Below the pieces are notes generated by a model. That model had not been told where the DNA came from. It searched no databases and was given only the letters and a program-made list of their open reading frames with translations. 56,439 bases of DNA from Ammoniphilus sp. YIM 78166 (GTDB lineage Bacteria > Bacillota > Bacilli > Aneurinibacillales > RAOX-1). Shown piece by piece: positions 33,277 to 41,917 of this stretch (position 1 is the stretch's first letter; each line of letters opens with the position of its first letter). The position numbers and the translations under genes are program-made. The stretch covers positions 434-56,872 of the forward strand of contig NZ_SDLR01000015.1 of the NCBI RefSeq assembly GCF_004522215.1, read 5' to 3'.

Positions 33277-34248
33277 TTATAGATCCAAACGTTGATCTAA
33301 CGGACAAAGATACATGGCATGCATTAAATGAAGAATGGTCGCTTCCGATTCCTCCGGTGTAACCGGGCGGCCTATAAACCGACTCAACTCCTCCGCCTCA
33401 TCCTTAGCGTTAAACGTAGGGATCTGTAAATCCCCTACAGCTTCCTGGTCCAGCTTTAAGACGATTCTTCTTAGATAAGAAGCAATATGATTCATTTTTT
33501 CTAAGTTAAGTCGCTCAAACGTATCCTCTTTTTGATGATAATAGCTGCGCCTCGCACAGGTAAAAAACAGGTTAGGAATGCCGTTGATGTCAAAAATGTA
33601 ATGATCGGAAAGGTAAAACATCGGCCGGTTCAAGAATCGGTAGATCTGCAAACCGGTATGGTCGGTCCCCTGCACCAACTCCGCAAGATCGGGGCGGGTA
33701 TTCACATTTGTAATAAATAAAGAAGATTCCCTCCCTTGAATCGGCACATCATGGCCACACAAATCCAGAATCATGGCACATTCTAAGCGCTCGATGGGGA
33801 TGATGGTTTTCGCCAGTTCAAAAAATTGAACACTCCCCATACTAGGCGTTCGAAAATAGGGCGGCTCCTCCATATCAAAGATAGCAATTAAGACGTTCGC
33901 TTCGGTATCCGTCTCTACCAGCTGATGAACCACTTCAAGCACAATTCCTACCGCAGCTGCATTATCATCCGCTCCAGGGGATTCCCGAATATGATCATAA
34001 TGAGCTCCGATAAGCAGCCACCGATCCGAGCTTCCTTTTCGAACAGCCAGGAGATTGCTTCCTTCCACCCCATTGTGGGCAGTAAACGTTTGAATCCAAC
34101 CTCCTTCCAAAAAAGGAGAAAGCCTTAGCGATTCAAATTGTTGAAGAATCCATTCTTTCGCGGTTTCGTGTCCCGGTGTGCCAGGCACTCTCCCCAGTAA
34201 CGAAGGACAAGCAAGCTGTTGAGTAAATGAAGCAAGAGAAAATGTCAT
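33277..34248 (-). CDS. M28 family zinc aminopeptidase
   Basis: Predicted metallo-aminopeptidase, 323 residues. The two-zinc ligand set of M28 is present: His in IGAHYDHI, bridging Asp in GADDNAAAV, Glu-Glu in DMEEPPY (general base plus ligand), Asp in LDLCGHD and His in YYHQKEDTFE. No signal peptide is seen, so it is probably cytoplasmic. ATG follows AAAGGGGT by seven bases. It stands alone, convergent with the DUF3231 gene. Confidence 0.88.
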   Translation of the reverse strand: MTFSLASFTQQLACPSLLGRVPGTPGHETAKEWILQQFESLRLSPFLEGGWIQTFTAHNGVEGSNLLAVRKGSSDRWLLIGAHYDHIRESPGADDNAAAVGIVLEVVHQLVETDTEANVLIAIFDMEEPPYFRTPSMGSVQFFELAKTIIPIERLECAMILDLCGHDVPIQGRESSLFITNVNTRPDLAELVQGTDHTGLQIYRFLNRPMFYLSDHYIFDINGIPNLFFTCARRSYYHQKEDTFERLNLEKMNHIASYLRRIVLKLDQEAVGDLQIPTFNAKDEAEELSRFIGRPVTPEESEATILHLMHAMYLCPLDQRLDL

Positions 34249-34370
34249 AGTCGAGACCCCTTTCCTCTTTACTATTTCACAAGGTGATTTGGGCTAATCC
34301 TCCGGCTTTCAGCGTACTCATAGTAGAGATAGGGAACCTAAATGTAGGTAAAAAGGAAAGGAAGGGAACA

Positions 34371-34628
34371 ATGAAACATCGTTTAATAGCCCTCATTACT
34401 ACGATCCTTTTGGCTTCATTCTATGGATTAGCTTTTGCCGACCATGGAAAAATCAACGCCCATCCGTACAGTTACTGCAACGGACAGATCAAAGGGAATA
34501 TCAGCAACAGTGGGGAAAAGATCTATCATGTTCCGGGAGGTCAGTATTACAAACAAACGAAGGCGGAATATTGCTTTAAAACCATCGAACAGGCTAAAAA
34601 GGCTGGGTTTCGAGCTTCAAAAAGATAA
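34371..34628 (+). CDS. Secreted small protein with sunset/nuclease-like C-terminal domain
   Basis: An 85-residue precursor. A signal peptide (about 1-23, ending GLAFA-D) is followed by a short domain IKGNISNSGEKIYHVPGG...EYCFKTIEQAKKAGFRASK. This is the pattern called sunset domain, often fused to secreted thermonuclease-like enzymes; here it stands alone. Two cysteines (CNG and EYCF) could pair. The ribosome site GGAAGG precedes the ATG at 34371; the longer reading frame upstream has no ribosome site. Confidence 0.8.
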   Translation: MKHRLIALITTILLASFYGLAFADHGKINAHPYSYCNGQIKGNISNSGEKIYHVPGGQYYKQTKAEYCFKTIEQAKKAGFRASKR

Positions 34629-34644
34629 TAGGGATACTACGCTG

Positions 34645-34680
34645 AAAAATGGTTGCCAGCTTTCGCAACCATTTTTCTTA
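34645..34680 (+). terminator. Rho-independent terminator
   Basis: A 12-bp perfect stem (AAAAATGGTTGC against GCAACCATTTTT, 8-base loop) is followed by a T-rich tract, 16 bases after the secreted small protein gene. Confidence 0.85.
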
Positions 34681-34866
34681 TTTTTGAATGTCCCTCTCCC
34701 CAAGCATACTCCCGCGGAACCGTTCCGTTGATCACCATTAATGTATTCAGATATCTATTCAGGAGTGTAGACCCTAGCCCCCAGTGGAGAAAAAGGAGAA
34801 ACTAGGGATATTTATATAAATTTGGTTCATCATAATAAAGTCGTACATCACTAGAGGAGGAAGAGG

Positions 34867-35412
34867 ATGAATAAGCAAACGAGACAAGAAGTAGATAAAG
34901 AAGCAAAAAAGGTAGCTCAAGAAGAAATTGCACATGAAATGGGAGAGATTCGAGCCCAATTAAATAAAATCACGTCTTTCAACCCTAATGATCTCATGCA
35001 ACAAATGCAGCATTATTTTGAAGAAACCCAACGTCAACTCCAAGAAATGAACCGGCAACTAACCCAACTAACAGAGTTTATTCAAAAAGCGACACCGCTC
35101 TTGAACCAAGACCAAAGCGCTCAACAGTACACGGCCACGCCTCAGCCATATAGCCAATTTGGCCAGGGACAAATGCAACAGATGAACAGTCCAATGAATC
35201 CCATGAATCCCATGTCGCGCCCAACGCCACAACAAGGCTACGGGCAACAACCATTTCCTACACCAAATCCACTAAGTCAATTTTCGCCTTACCGTAACTA
35301 CGGCAACCAGGGGAATCAGGGTAACCACGGCCAGTTTCCTAGCCTTTATGGCAATGGACTAATGAACTATCAACAACAAACCATCCCTAGTAATCAAAAC
35401 CGTCATTTTTAA
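34867..35412 (+). CDS. Q/N/P-rich protein with N-terminal coiled coil
   Basis: 181 residues in two parts. Residues about 1-85 are charged and helical, with heptad-like spacing suited to a coiled coil (QEEIAHEMGEIRAQLNKI, QRQLQEMNRQLTQLTEF). Residues about 90-181 are low complexity, rich in Gln, Asn, Pro, Met and Tyr, with NPMNPM and GNQGNQGN repeats. No signal peptide. GAGGAGGAAGAGG lies directly before the ATG. Composition resembles some spore-coat or inner-spore proteins, but no family is recognised. Confidence 0.75.
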   Translation: MNKQTRQEVDKEAKKVAQEEIAHEMGEIRAQLNKITSFNPNDLMQQMQHYFEETQRQLQEMNRQLTQLTEFIQKATPLLNQDQSAQQYTATPQPYSQFGQGQMQQMNSPMNPMNPMSRPTPQQGYGQQPFPTPNPLSQFSPYRNYGNQGNQGNHGQFPSLYGNGLMNYQQQTIPSNQNRHF

Positions 35413-35451
35413 CAGGCCAACTTTTTGATGGCCGTTAGAACGAAACCGAAG

Positions 35452-35495
35452 AAGTCCTAGAGTTGGCCAATACCAATAGGCCTTCCCTAGGACTT
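35452..35495. repeat. Long hairpin abutting repeat R5
   Basis: AAGTCCTAG (35452-35460) pairs with CTAGGACTT (35487-35495), with further inner pairing GGCC/GGCC. There is no T run. Repeat R5 begins at its last base. Confidence 0.6.
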
Positions 35496-35523
35496 CGACA
35501 AAATTCGGGGAGTGACAGGCACC
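35495..35523 (-). repeat. Dispersed repeat copy R5 (short form)
   Basis: The same 29-base sequence as R3 and R4, immediately following a hairpin and 35 bases from the broken end of the MFS fragment. Confidence 0.9.
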
Positions 35524-35558
35524 TTCTAAATCGCGGGGAGCCACCAACTACCTCTGCA

Positions 35559-35795
35559 TCAACTGGAGAGATGGCTATTCGACATCCATCCCCCTACAAT
35601 AAATCCAACCACAACAAAAACAAACAACGAAATATTATAGATGCCATTGACCACCCAACTCTCCGTTAATCTCCACAAATAAATGGACAGGAATAACCCG
35701 GAAAGTGAGGTGGAAAGCGCGAATCCAAAATCGAGCCAAAGCAGCCATTTACTCTCAGGGGAAAGTCGACTCTTTTCATTTATGGCCTTAAACAA
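35559..35795 (-). pseudogene. Truncated MFS transporter (N-terminal two helices only)
   Basis: The TTG start at 35795 has a good ribosome site (GGCGGTGAT). The product begins MFKAINEKSRLSPESKWLLWLDFGFALSTSLSGLF and has two membrane segments. This is the usual N terminus of a Bacillales MFS permease of about 400 residues, but only 78 codons remain. The reading frame ends in unrelated sequence (NSHLSS) between this point and repeat R5. The rest of the gene is absent from the window. It follows the siderophore MFS gene by 28 bases, so it was probably part of that operon. Confidence 0.65.
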
Positions 35796-35823
35796 GGAAT
35801 CACCGCCATTTCCCCTTTATTTT

Positions 35824-37059
35824 TTATCTAATATTTACGATCTGACGATTCATCGCAACGATCAAACAAGCTGCCACAATACATAGGGATCCCATGAAAA
35901 ACAAGGCGAATACCGGTCCCCTCGTTTCACCCAAAAAACCAATCAACAAGCTTCCCAACGGAACGAATCCGGAATCCATCATCACAATGCTTAATATCCG
36001 TCCTCGAATCCGGTTCGGGATCATTTCTTGAATAATGACTCTTTGTATAACCGAATACCCTTGACTAACCACTCCAATCACAAACATCAACAGCAAAGAT
36101 ACCCAAAAGATATTGGAGACAGAGAAAAGAATAAGTCCTACACCAAAGCTACAAATGCAACCAAAAAAAAGCTTTCCTTTCATGAAAGGATATTTTCCCC
36201 ATCCTAACATCATGGAACTTACTACAGACCCGATCGCAGCGAAAGACAACAGGAGACCAAATCCCTCCGGCCCGACCCCCAGAAGCTCTTCAGCAAAAAC
36301 AGGAATCAATGTAGAATAGGGATATCCGAAAATCATAGGAATCAATCCCAGTATACATACACTCAGAATTAATGGATGTTCTTTCAAGTATCCTACAGCT
36401 TCCTTGATTCCTTTTTCGCTCTGTTTAGTTGTACCTTCCACTTTTCTTTTCTGATGGGTCTTAATCAGAATCAGCATACCTATGACAGCTATGAAGCTGA
36501 AAGCATTGATCAAAATCAGGACCGCAGGCGACCACACAGAGAGAAGCAGTCCAGCTATGGCAGGACCGATGATCCGTGCGATATTTAACGTTGCGCTAAA
36601 AAATGAAATGGCACTCACCATCGAATCCCTTGGCACAAGATCAGGAATAAAGGCATTGCGGGCAGGAATCTCAAATGCAAGAAAAACGCCTCTCAACAGG
36701 ATAAGTAAAACAAGAAAAGGAAGAGTCGTGCCATAGAGCATACTCACGCCTAAAATGAAGGTAATAGCCATAGCGCCTGTCTGAATGACAATCAGCACTC
36801 TCCTCCTTTCCCATTTATCTGCCGCGATCCCTCCCAGGATACTGAAAAATAGAATAGGAATTAACCTGCAAAATTCAACAATCCCAACGGATAAGGGGGA
36901 ATTGGTCAGGGTGAAGACAAACCAGTTTAAGGCTACCCGGTCAAACCAGTCTCCTGTTCTGGAAAGAAAACTACCTGCGATAAACCAATTATAATCCCTA
37001 TAATGAAAAGCAAGTTGGCGGTTATTTTTAACCGCCTTAACTAAGTTTAAATTTTCCAT
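35824..37059 (-). CDS. MFS transporter, EntS-like (siderophore export)
   Basis: A 411-residue, 12-segment major facilitator of the EntS/enterobactin-exporter-like group. It has the N-terminal motif FLSRTGDWFDRVALNWFV, the loop 2-3 signature GGIAADKWERRRVLI and the mid-loop IPNRIRGRILSIVMM. The ATG at 37059 follows AAAGG by ten bases; an ATG 14 codons upstream lies inside the FhuF-like gene. As the last intact gene of the iron operon it probably secretes the siderophore whose ferric complex the ABC system recovers, though no siderophore synthesis gene is in this window. Confidence 0.85.
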   Translation of the reverse strand: MENLNLVKAVKNNRQLAFHYRDYNWFIAGSFLSRTGDWFDRVALNWFVFTLTNSPLSVGIVEFCRLIPILFFSILGGIAADKWERRRVLIVIQTGAMAITFILGVSMLYGTTLPFLVLLILLRGVFLAFEIPARNAFIPDLVPRDSMVSAISFFSATLNIARIIGPAIAGLLLSVWSPAVLILINAFSFIAVIGMLILIKTHQKRKVEGTTKQSEKGIKEAVGYLKEHPLILSVCILGLIPMIFGYPYSTLIPVFAEELLGVGPEGFGLLLSFAAIGSVVSSMMLGWGKYPFMKGKLFFGCICSFGVGLILFSVSNIFWVSLLLMFVIGVVSQGYSVIQRVIIQEMIPNRIRGRILSIVMMDSGFVPLGSLLIGFLGETRGPVFALFFMGSLCIVAACLIVAMNRQIVNIR

Positions 37060-37061
37060 TT

Positions 37062-37793
37062 TTAAAAAACCTTTTTCCTCACTTTTGGACATGTAGAACA
37101 ATAATCATGATGAGAAGACAGTTGATAATAATAACAGCAAGTTTTGCGAGTACGATTTCCTGGATCGGAATAAAACTTTGCCAGCGGGTTCTCCTTTTCA
37201 CCAAATAGGGAGGCTGGAGCTTCGTGAATCAAATATTGAAAATCTTCTTGAATACGTAAATTGACTTGCGGATTGCCCTCTTGCTCCATTCGTTTTTCAT
37301 AGAACCAATAAACATAGATGGCTGTGTTTTCCCACAATATGGAATATGAAATACCGACGGTTTCAGAAAGGGAACGCCATACCTTCGACAGATTCTTGGC
37401 GAATAGGGTTTCCAATACTTCCTCTCTTTTAGGTTCATTCGCCACTTGTAAATGGGCAAAGCGAACCCGCGGCAACCAGTTCTGATCTTGATAGACCGAT
37501 TCAATATGGATATTTTCAATCGATAGATCTAATCCTTTATTGAATACCGTCAAAGCATATAAACTCGGAATGACGGTCAAATAGCTATATCTTTTGGAAA
37601 ACTGAGAGGCCGTTACCATTTTCGATGGAGACCCGATAAGAGACGAAACTTCATCTAAATAAGAGACACATCCCTGCCTCTCCAATAAACCCACCGCATC
37701 AATGGATCCTCTCCGCTCTGGCGAGAGGGTGGTCGTTAATCGAAAATGTTCGGAAAGATAATCGATCTCATCTTGCTCCAACGAGGGCTGCAT
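37062..37793 (-). CDS. FhuF-like ferric siderophore reductase
   Basis: 243 residues. The C terminus carries the FhuF iron-sulfur signature, here CC (about 220-221) followed by YYYQLSSHHDYCSTCP, giving the four cysteines C-C-x10-C-x2-C that bind a [2Fe-2S] cluster. The N-terminal part matches the IucA/IucC-like fold shared by this family only loosely. The role is reduction of the ferric siderophore complex in the cytoplasm to release iron. Its start overlaps the end of the ATPase gene by 26 bases and follows AAAGGGG. Confidence 0.82.
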   Translation of the reverse strand: MQPSLEQDEIDYLSEHFRLTTTLSPERRGSIDAVGLLERQGCVSYLDEVSSLIGSPSKMVTASQFSKRYSYLTVIPSLYALTVFNKGLDLSIENIHIESVYQDQNWLPRVRFAHLQVANEPKREEVLETLFAKNLSKVWRSLSETVGISYSILWENTAIYVYWFYEKRMEQEGNPQVNLRIQEDFQYLIHEAPASLFGEKENPLAKFYSDPGNRTRKTCCYYYQLSSHHDYCSTCPKVRKKVF

Positions 37794-38595
37794 GCGTTTT
37801 CGCCCCTTTCACCATTCTTCCTTTCCCATGCGGAATACATAATGGCGTTCCAAATAACGGATCCACCGTAATCTCACATTCCATGCCAAAGACGGAGCGG
37901 ATCATCTCCTTACTCACAATCTCCTCTGGTTTCCCCTCAGCAAAAATGCCTTTATCCCGGACCGCCACGATATGATCCGCATAACGGCACGCCAAGTTCA
38001 AATCGTGAAGAACCATCACAATGGTCCGTTTTTCTTTCTCGTTAAGCTCAAAAAGCAAATCAAGAATTTCAATTTGATGCGTCATATCTAAATACGTGGT
38101 CGGCTCATCGAGGAGAATCGTATCCGTTCCTTGGGCCAGCGTCATGGCAATCCAGGCTCTTTGTCTCTGGCCGCCAGAAAGGGAATCCACGGGCCGCTCC
38201 GCCAAACTTTTCATTTGCGTAGCCTCCAACGCGCGATAAACCATTTGTTCGTCTTCTTCCGACCACTGTTTCAACCAGCTCTGATAAGGATATCTCCCCT
38301 GCTTTACCAGCTGAAGGACCGTTAGACCTTCTGGTGCGACCGGACCTTGAGGGAGAATAGCCAGCCTTTGGGCAATCTCCTTCGTAGAAAGCTGGGTCAT
38401 GGCATAGCCATCCAAAATAATCGAACCGCTCTGAGGCTTCAAGAGTCTGGCAAGCGACCTGAGCAAAGTGGATTTCCCACAACCGTTGCTCCCTATAAAA
38501 ACCGTAATCTTCGATTTGGGGATTTCCAAACCCAGCTGATCAATAATGATTTCATTTCCATATGACAAAGTCAGACCCTTTGTTTCCAATGCCAT
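37768..38595 (-). CDS. Iron-siderophore ABC transporter ATP-binding protein (FecE/FepC type)
   Basis: 275-residue ABC ATPase with Walker A FIGSNGCGKSTLL, Q-loop ILPQGPVAPEGLTV, signature LSGGQRQRAWIAMTLAQ, Walker B TILLDEPTTYLD and switch His in VLHDLNLACRYADH. The QGPVAPEGLTV segment and SGGQRQRAWIAM are typical of FecE/FepC-like siderophore systems. GAGGGAGAGGGT precedes the ATG. Second permease gene 23 bases upstream, FhuF-like gene overlapping downstream. Confidence 0.93.
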   Translation of the reverse strand: MALETKGLTLSYGNEIIIDQLGLEIPKSKITVFIGSNGCGKSTLLRSLARLLKPQSGSIILDGYAMTQLSTKEIAQRLAILPQGPVAPEGLTVLQLVKQGRYPYQSWLKQWSEEDEQMVYRALEATQMKSLAERPVDSLSGGQRQRAWIAMTLAQGTDTILLDEPTTYLDMTHQIEILDLLFELNEKEKRTIVMVLHDLNLACRYADHIVAVRDKGIFAEGKPEEIVSKEMIRSVFGMECEITVDPLFGTPLCIPHGKGRMVKGAKTHAALVGAR

Positions 38596-38618
38596 CGCTC
38601 TACCCTCTCCCTCTATCG

Positions 38619-39677
38619 TTACATATTTCGATTCTTATAAAGCAAATAGATAAAATAAGGAGCACCGATCGATGCGGTAAAAACCCCTGCCGGCACATCT
38701 AACGGAGAAAACGCCGTTCGAGCAACTAGGTCCGCCAACAGCACGATAAGCCCCCCAATGAGAGCGGATACCGGAAGCAAGGCCCCATAGGCGGAACCCA
38801 CCAGTTGCCTGGCCATATGAGGAGCCATTAAACCAACAAATCCAATGCCTCCCGCAAAAGCAACCGCCCCACCAGCCAAAGCCGTACTCATCAGTAATAA
38901 AATAAACCGTTGACGCTGGACAGAAGTCCCCACCCCTTTAGCCAGATCATCCCCTAGCTCTTGGATGTTCAAATTTCTTGCGATCACAAAGATAAAGGGC
39001 AGAAAAAAACAAAACCAGGGTAATAAGGTCCTTACATTATCCCATGACGAACCGTAGACACTTCCCGTGAGCCAAATTTTCTCTTGAGTAGCCAGAATTA
39101 AGGGACCGAAAATCATCATGACGGTGATCACAGCATGCATCGCAGCATCCAAACCCACCCCGATCAAAACCAGGCGAACAGGGGTCACCCCCTTATTCCA
39201 AGCTAATCCATAAATCAAAAGCATAATGAGGGTAGCCCCGATAAAAGCCGCCAAAGGAAGCCAATGAATGCTGACGGTTAATGAATTATCCTTCGGATCC
39301 AAGAAAAACGTGAGAAAGGTGACCACCGCAGCCCCCGCCCCCGCCGTAATCCCGATAATATCCGGAGAAGCTAAGGGATTGCGTATCACCCCCTGCATAA
39401 TGGCACCCGCTACCGCAAGAGATGCACCTACCAAAAAGCCGATAATGATTCTTGGAAGCCGGAAATTCTGGATGACGACGGCATGCAGCTCCTCCCCCTT
39501 CCCCACTAAAGCCCGGACGACATCCAAAGGATGAATGCTCATCTCTCCCATACCGATACTCACAATGATCACGATAAGCGTAAGAAGGGAGAAAATGGAG
39601 AAAATTATTAGTGCTTTTATATCCAAAAGGAAGGAAACCGGTATTTTCTTCAAACGTAACGGCCGATATTTGCTCAT
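38619..39677 (-). CDS. Iron-siderophore ABC transporter permease (FecCD family), second subunit
   Basis: 352-residue FecCD permease with about ten membrane segments. Family landmarks are LPRIIIGFLVGASLAVAGAIMQGVIRNPLASPDIIG, the coupling loop GVGTSVQRQRFILLL and GFVGLMAPHMARQLVG. The ATG at 39677 overlaps the stop codon of the first permease gene (ATGA); the open frame continues 55 codons upstream inside that gene but without a ribosome site. It forms a heterodimer with the preceding gene product. Confidence 0.93.
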   Translation of the reverse strand: MSKYRPLRLKKIPVSFLLDIKALIIFSIFSLLTLIVIIVSIGMGEMSIHPLDVVRALVGKGEELHAVVIQNFRLPRIIIGFLVGASLAVAGAIMQGVIRNPLASPDIIGITAGAGAAVVTFLTFFLDPKDNSLTVSIHWLPLAAFIGATLIMLLIYGLAWNKGVTPVRLVLIGVGLDAAMHAVITVMMIFGPLILATQEKIWLTGSVYGSSWDNVRTLLPWFCFFLPFIFVIARNLNIQELGDDLAKGVGTSVQRQRFILLLMSTALAGGAVAFAGGIGFVGLMAPHMARQLVGSAYGALLPVSALIGGLIVLLADLVARTAFSPLDVPAGVFTASIGAPYFIYLLYKNRNM

Positions 39678-40684
39678 GACTTCGAAATCCCCTTGCGTGC
39701 AATATAGATGAAAAACGGTGTCCCAATGAGAGCGGTCATCACACCCACCGGAACTTCCTTCGGCATAATGATAAACCGGGCACCGATATCCGCGACGAGC
39801 AATAAAATGGCCCCCATTACTCCGCAATAAGGGATGATCCAACGATGATCAACCCCCACAATCGCGCGCACCACATGAGGAATCACGATCCCAATAAAGC
39901 CAATCGGCCCTGCTACCGCCACCGAACTTCCCGCAAGCAGAACGATAATCAACCAGGTAAAAGCCTTCACCCATACGGTCCGTTGGCCTAACCCTTTAGC
40001 CACGTCTTCGCCCATAGACAAGGTGTTGATCTGCTTAGCCATAAAAAAAGCAGCGACCCAAGCAAAGATCATATAAGGCAAAACAGGCAACAGCATCTCC
40101 AACTTGCGCCCTTCTACCGATCCCGCTAACCAAAACAGGACTTCCTCAAGCGCTCTTTCATTCAAGGTCAAGATCCCTTTAGATAAAGAGGAAAATAAAG
40201 CAGCCATCGAGGCCCCTGCTAACGTTAACTTCATCGGAGTCAGTCCATTTCTCCCCATAGACCCCAAAAAATAGATGATGAAAGCCGCTACCCCGGTACC
40301 GAGAAAAGCAATCCATATAAAACTGGATAAAGCGTTTATCGCAAAAAAGGCAACCGAAAAAACGATAAAAAAGGCTGCTCCAGCATTTAGCCCAAAGATG
40401 TCCGGCGCGGCTAACGGATTTCGGGTTAAAGCCTGCATCAATGCACCCGCAATCCCTGCACTTGCCCCCACGGCCATCGCAATCAGCGTGCGCGGCACTC
40501 TTGAGGACGTTATAATAATCTGCTCATTGGAGCCATTAAAGTCCGTATAGGCATTGACGACCATCTCCCAGCTAATATCCGTTAATCCAAATAGAATACT
40601 GGAAAATCCGCATAAAACGAGGAGAGCCATCCCCATAATTATTCCTATTGATCTTAACAATCTAGTTGAAAATAGATAGGTCAT
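39674..40684 (-). CDS. Iron-siderophore ABC transporter permease (FecCD family), first subunit
   Basis: 336-residue FecCD permease. Landmarks include VPRTLIAMAVGASAGIAGALMQALTRNPLAAPDIFG, LGQRTVWVKAFTWL and GPIGFIGIVIPHVVRAIVG. The ribosome site GAAGGGA is nine bases before the ATG. It is the first gene of the minus-strand iron operon and starts about 50 bases from a Fur box shared with the divergent binding-protein gene. Confidence 0.93.
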   Translation of the reverse strand: MTYLFSTRLLRSIGIIMGMALLVLCGFSSILFGLTDISWEMVVNAYTDFNGSNEQIIITSSRVPRTLIAMAVGASAGIAGALMQALTRNPLAAPDIFGLNAGAAFFIVFSVAFFAINALSSFIWIAFLGTGVAAFIIYFLGSMGRNGLTPMKLTLAGASMAALFSSLSKGILTLNERALEEVLFWLAGSVEGRKLEMLLPVLPYMIFAWVAAFFMAKQINTLSMGEDVAKGLGQRTVWVKAFTWLIIVLLAGSSVAVAGPIGFIGIVIPHVVRAIVGVDHRWIIPYCGVMGAILLLVADIGARFIIMPKEVPVGVMTALIGTPFFIYIARKGISKS

Positions 40685-40731
40685 TGTACGAAGTCCCTTC
40701 TTCTTAGCCTCAATTCCAGTCTAACGGACAA

Positions 40732-40746
40732 TGAGAATGAGTGTCA
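40732..40746. promoter_or_regulatory. Fur box, permease-proximal
   Basis: TGAGAATGAGTGTCA matches 12 of 15 positions of the Fur/7-1-7 consensus TGATAATNATTATCA. It overlaps the probable minus-strand promoter (TTGACA, 17 bases, TTAGAC). Confidence 0.65.
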
Positions 40747-40749
40747 ATA

Positions 40750-40778
40750 TTGACAACAGCTCCGATTGACTTTATTAT
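40750..40778 (+). promoter_or_regulatory. Sigma-A promoter of the binding-protein gene
   Basis: TTGACA (40750-40755), 17-base spacer, TATTAT (40773-40778), lying between the two Fur boxes. Confidence 0.65.
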
Positions 40779-40784
40779 TGTTAA

Positions 40785-40799
40785 CGAGAATCAATATCA
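40785..40799. promoter_or_regulatory. Fur box, binding-protein-proximal
   Basis: CGAGAATCAATATCA matches 12 of 15 positions of the Fur consensus and sits around the plus-strand transcription start. Confidence 0.65.
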
Positions 40800-40824
40800 C
40801 TACAAAGGGGAGAGAAAAAACAAT

Positions 40825-41823
40825 ATGCTTTCTAGTCCAAAGGGATCGAAAAAAATCTTTAGCCTGCTGGCCATTCTACTTACGTTTACCCTTCTATTAG
40901 TAGGCTGCGGCGGTCAAGGGCAACCTGCTGCCGGGCAGCCATCTGCTGAGCAGCCAAAAGAGGAACCAAAAACAGAAGACGTTCGCGTGATTGAACATGC
41001 GATGGGAACAACAGAAATCAAGGGAACCCCTGAACGCGTGGTCATCCTGACCAATGAGGGTACCGAAGCTCTTCTTGCACTTGGCGTAAAGCCTGTGGGT
41101 GCTGTTCAATCGTGGACAGGAAGTCCTTGGTATGATCACATCAAATCGGAAATGGATGGAGTTCAAGACGTAGGAAAAGAAAGCCAAGTAAACCTTGAAG
41201 CGATTGCCGCTCTTAAACCAGACCTCATCATTGGAAACAAAATGCGCCAGGAAAAGGTTTACCAGCAATTATCTGCCATTGCTCCCACTGTATTTTCCGA
41301 AACCCTCCGGGGCGAATGGAAAACCAATTTTGAGCTCTATGCTAAAACGCTAGGCAAAGAAGCCGAAGGGCAAAAAGTCATTGCTGATTTTGACAATCGT
41401 ATTGCAGCATTTAAGGAAAAACATGCGGATAAGCTAGATGTTAAGGTTTCTGTCGTCCGTTTCATGGCGGGAAAAACCCGTATCTATTACAACGATACAT
41501 TCTCCGGAATCATCTTTAAGCAAATCGGTCTTGCTCGACCTGAATCCCAAAATAAAGAAGAGTTTGCCGATGAAATTACGAGGGAACGAATTCCAGAGAT
41601 GGAAGGGGACATTATGTTCTACTTCACCTATGAAACAGGAGATGGTGGAGCAACAAAAACCGAGGAAGAATGGACTAACGACCCTCTATACCAAAACCTA
41701 AACGTAGTCAAAAATAATAAAGCCTTCAAAGTTAACGACGTGACTTGGAATACAGCTGGTGGAGTAAAAGCCGCTAATCTACTGCTTGATGATTTAGACC
41801 AATTTTATTCGGAATTGAAGTAG
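40825..41823 (+). CDS. Iron-siderophore ABC transporter substrate-binding lipoprotein
   Basis: 332-residue receptor. The signal peptide ends in lipobox LLLVGC (Cys about 24), followed by a Gln/Pro/Glu-rich linker. The Fe/B12 periplasmic-binding fold follows: GTPERVVILTNEGTEALLALGVKPVGAV, the central helix region and the C-terminal lobe with VNDVTWNTAGGVKAANLLLDDL. It captures ferric siderophore at the cell surface for the divergent permease-ATPase operon. ATG at 40825 follows AAAGGGGAG; the frame is open upstream into the promoter, but those codons are not used. Confidence 0.93.
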   Translation: MLSSPKGSKKIFSLLAILLTFTLLLVGCGGQGQPAAGQPSAEQPKEEPKTEDVRVIEHAMGTTEIKGTPERVVILTNEGTEALLALGVKPVGAVQSWTGSPWYDHIKSEMDGVQDVGKESQVNLEAIAALKPDLIIGNKMRQEKVYQQLSAIAPTVFSETLRGEWKTNFELYAKTLGKEAEGQKVIADFDNRIAAFKEKHADKLDVKVSVVRFMAGKTRIYYNDTFSGIIFKQIGLARPESQNKEEFADEITRERIPEMEGDIMFYFTYETGDGGATKTEEEWTNDPLYQNLNVVKNNKAFKVNDVTWNTAGGVKAANLLLDDLDQFYSELK

Positions 41824-41834
41824 TAAAGTGAAAT

Positions 41835-41868
41835 AATCCTCCTAAGAATTTACTTAGGAGGATTTTTT
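41835..41868 (+). terminator. Terminator of the binding-protein gene
   Basis: A 12-bp perfect stem (AATCCTCCTAAG against CTTAGGAGGATT, 6-base loop) followed by TTTT, 11 bases after the stop codon. Confidence 0.9.
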
Positions 41869-41917
41869 ATGCTAGTTGTGCCATTCTTCCAATGGGTTAA
41901 CCGGGGTTGACTTCTTT

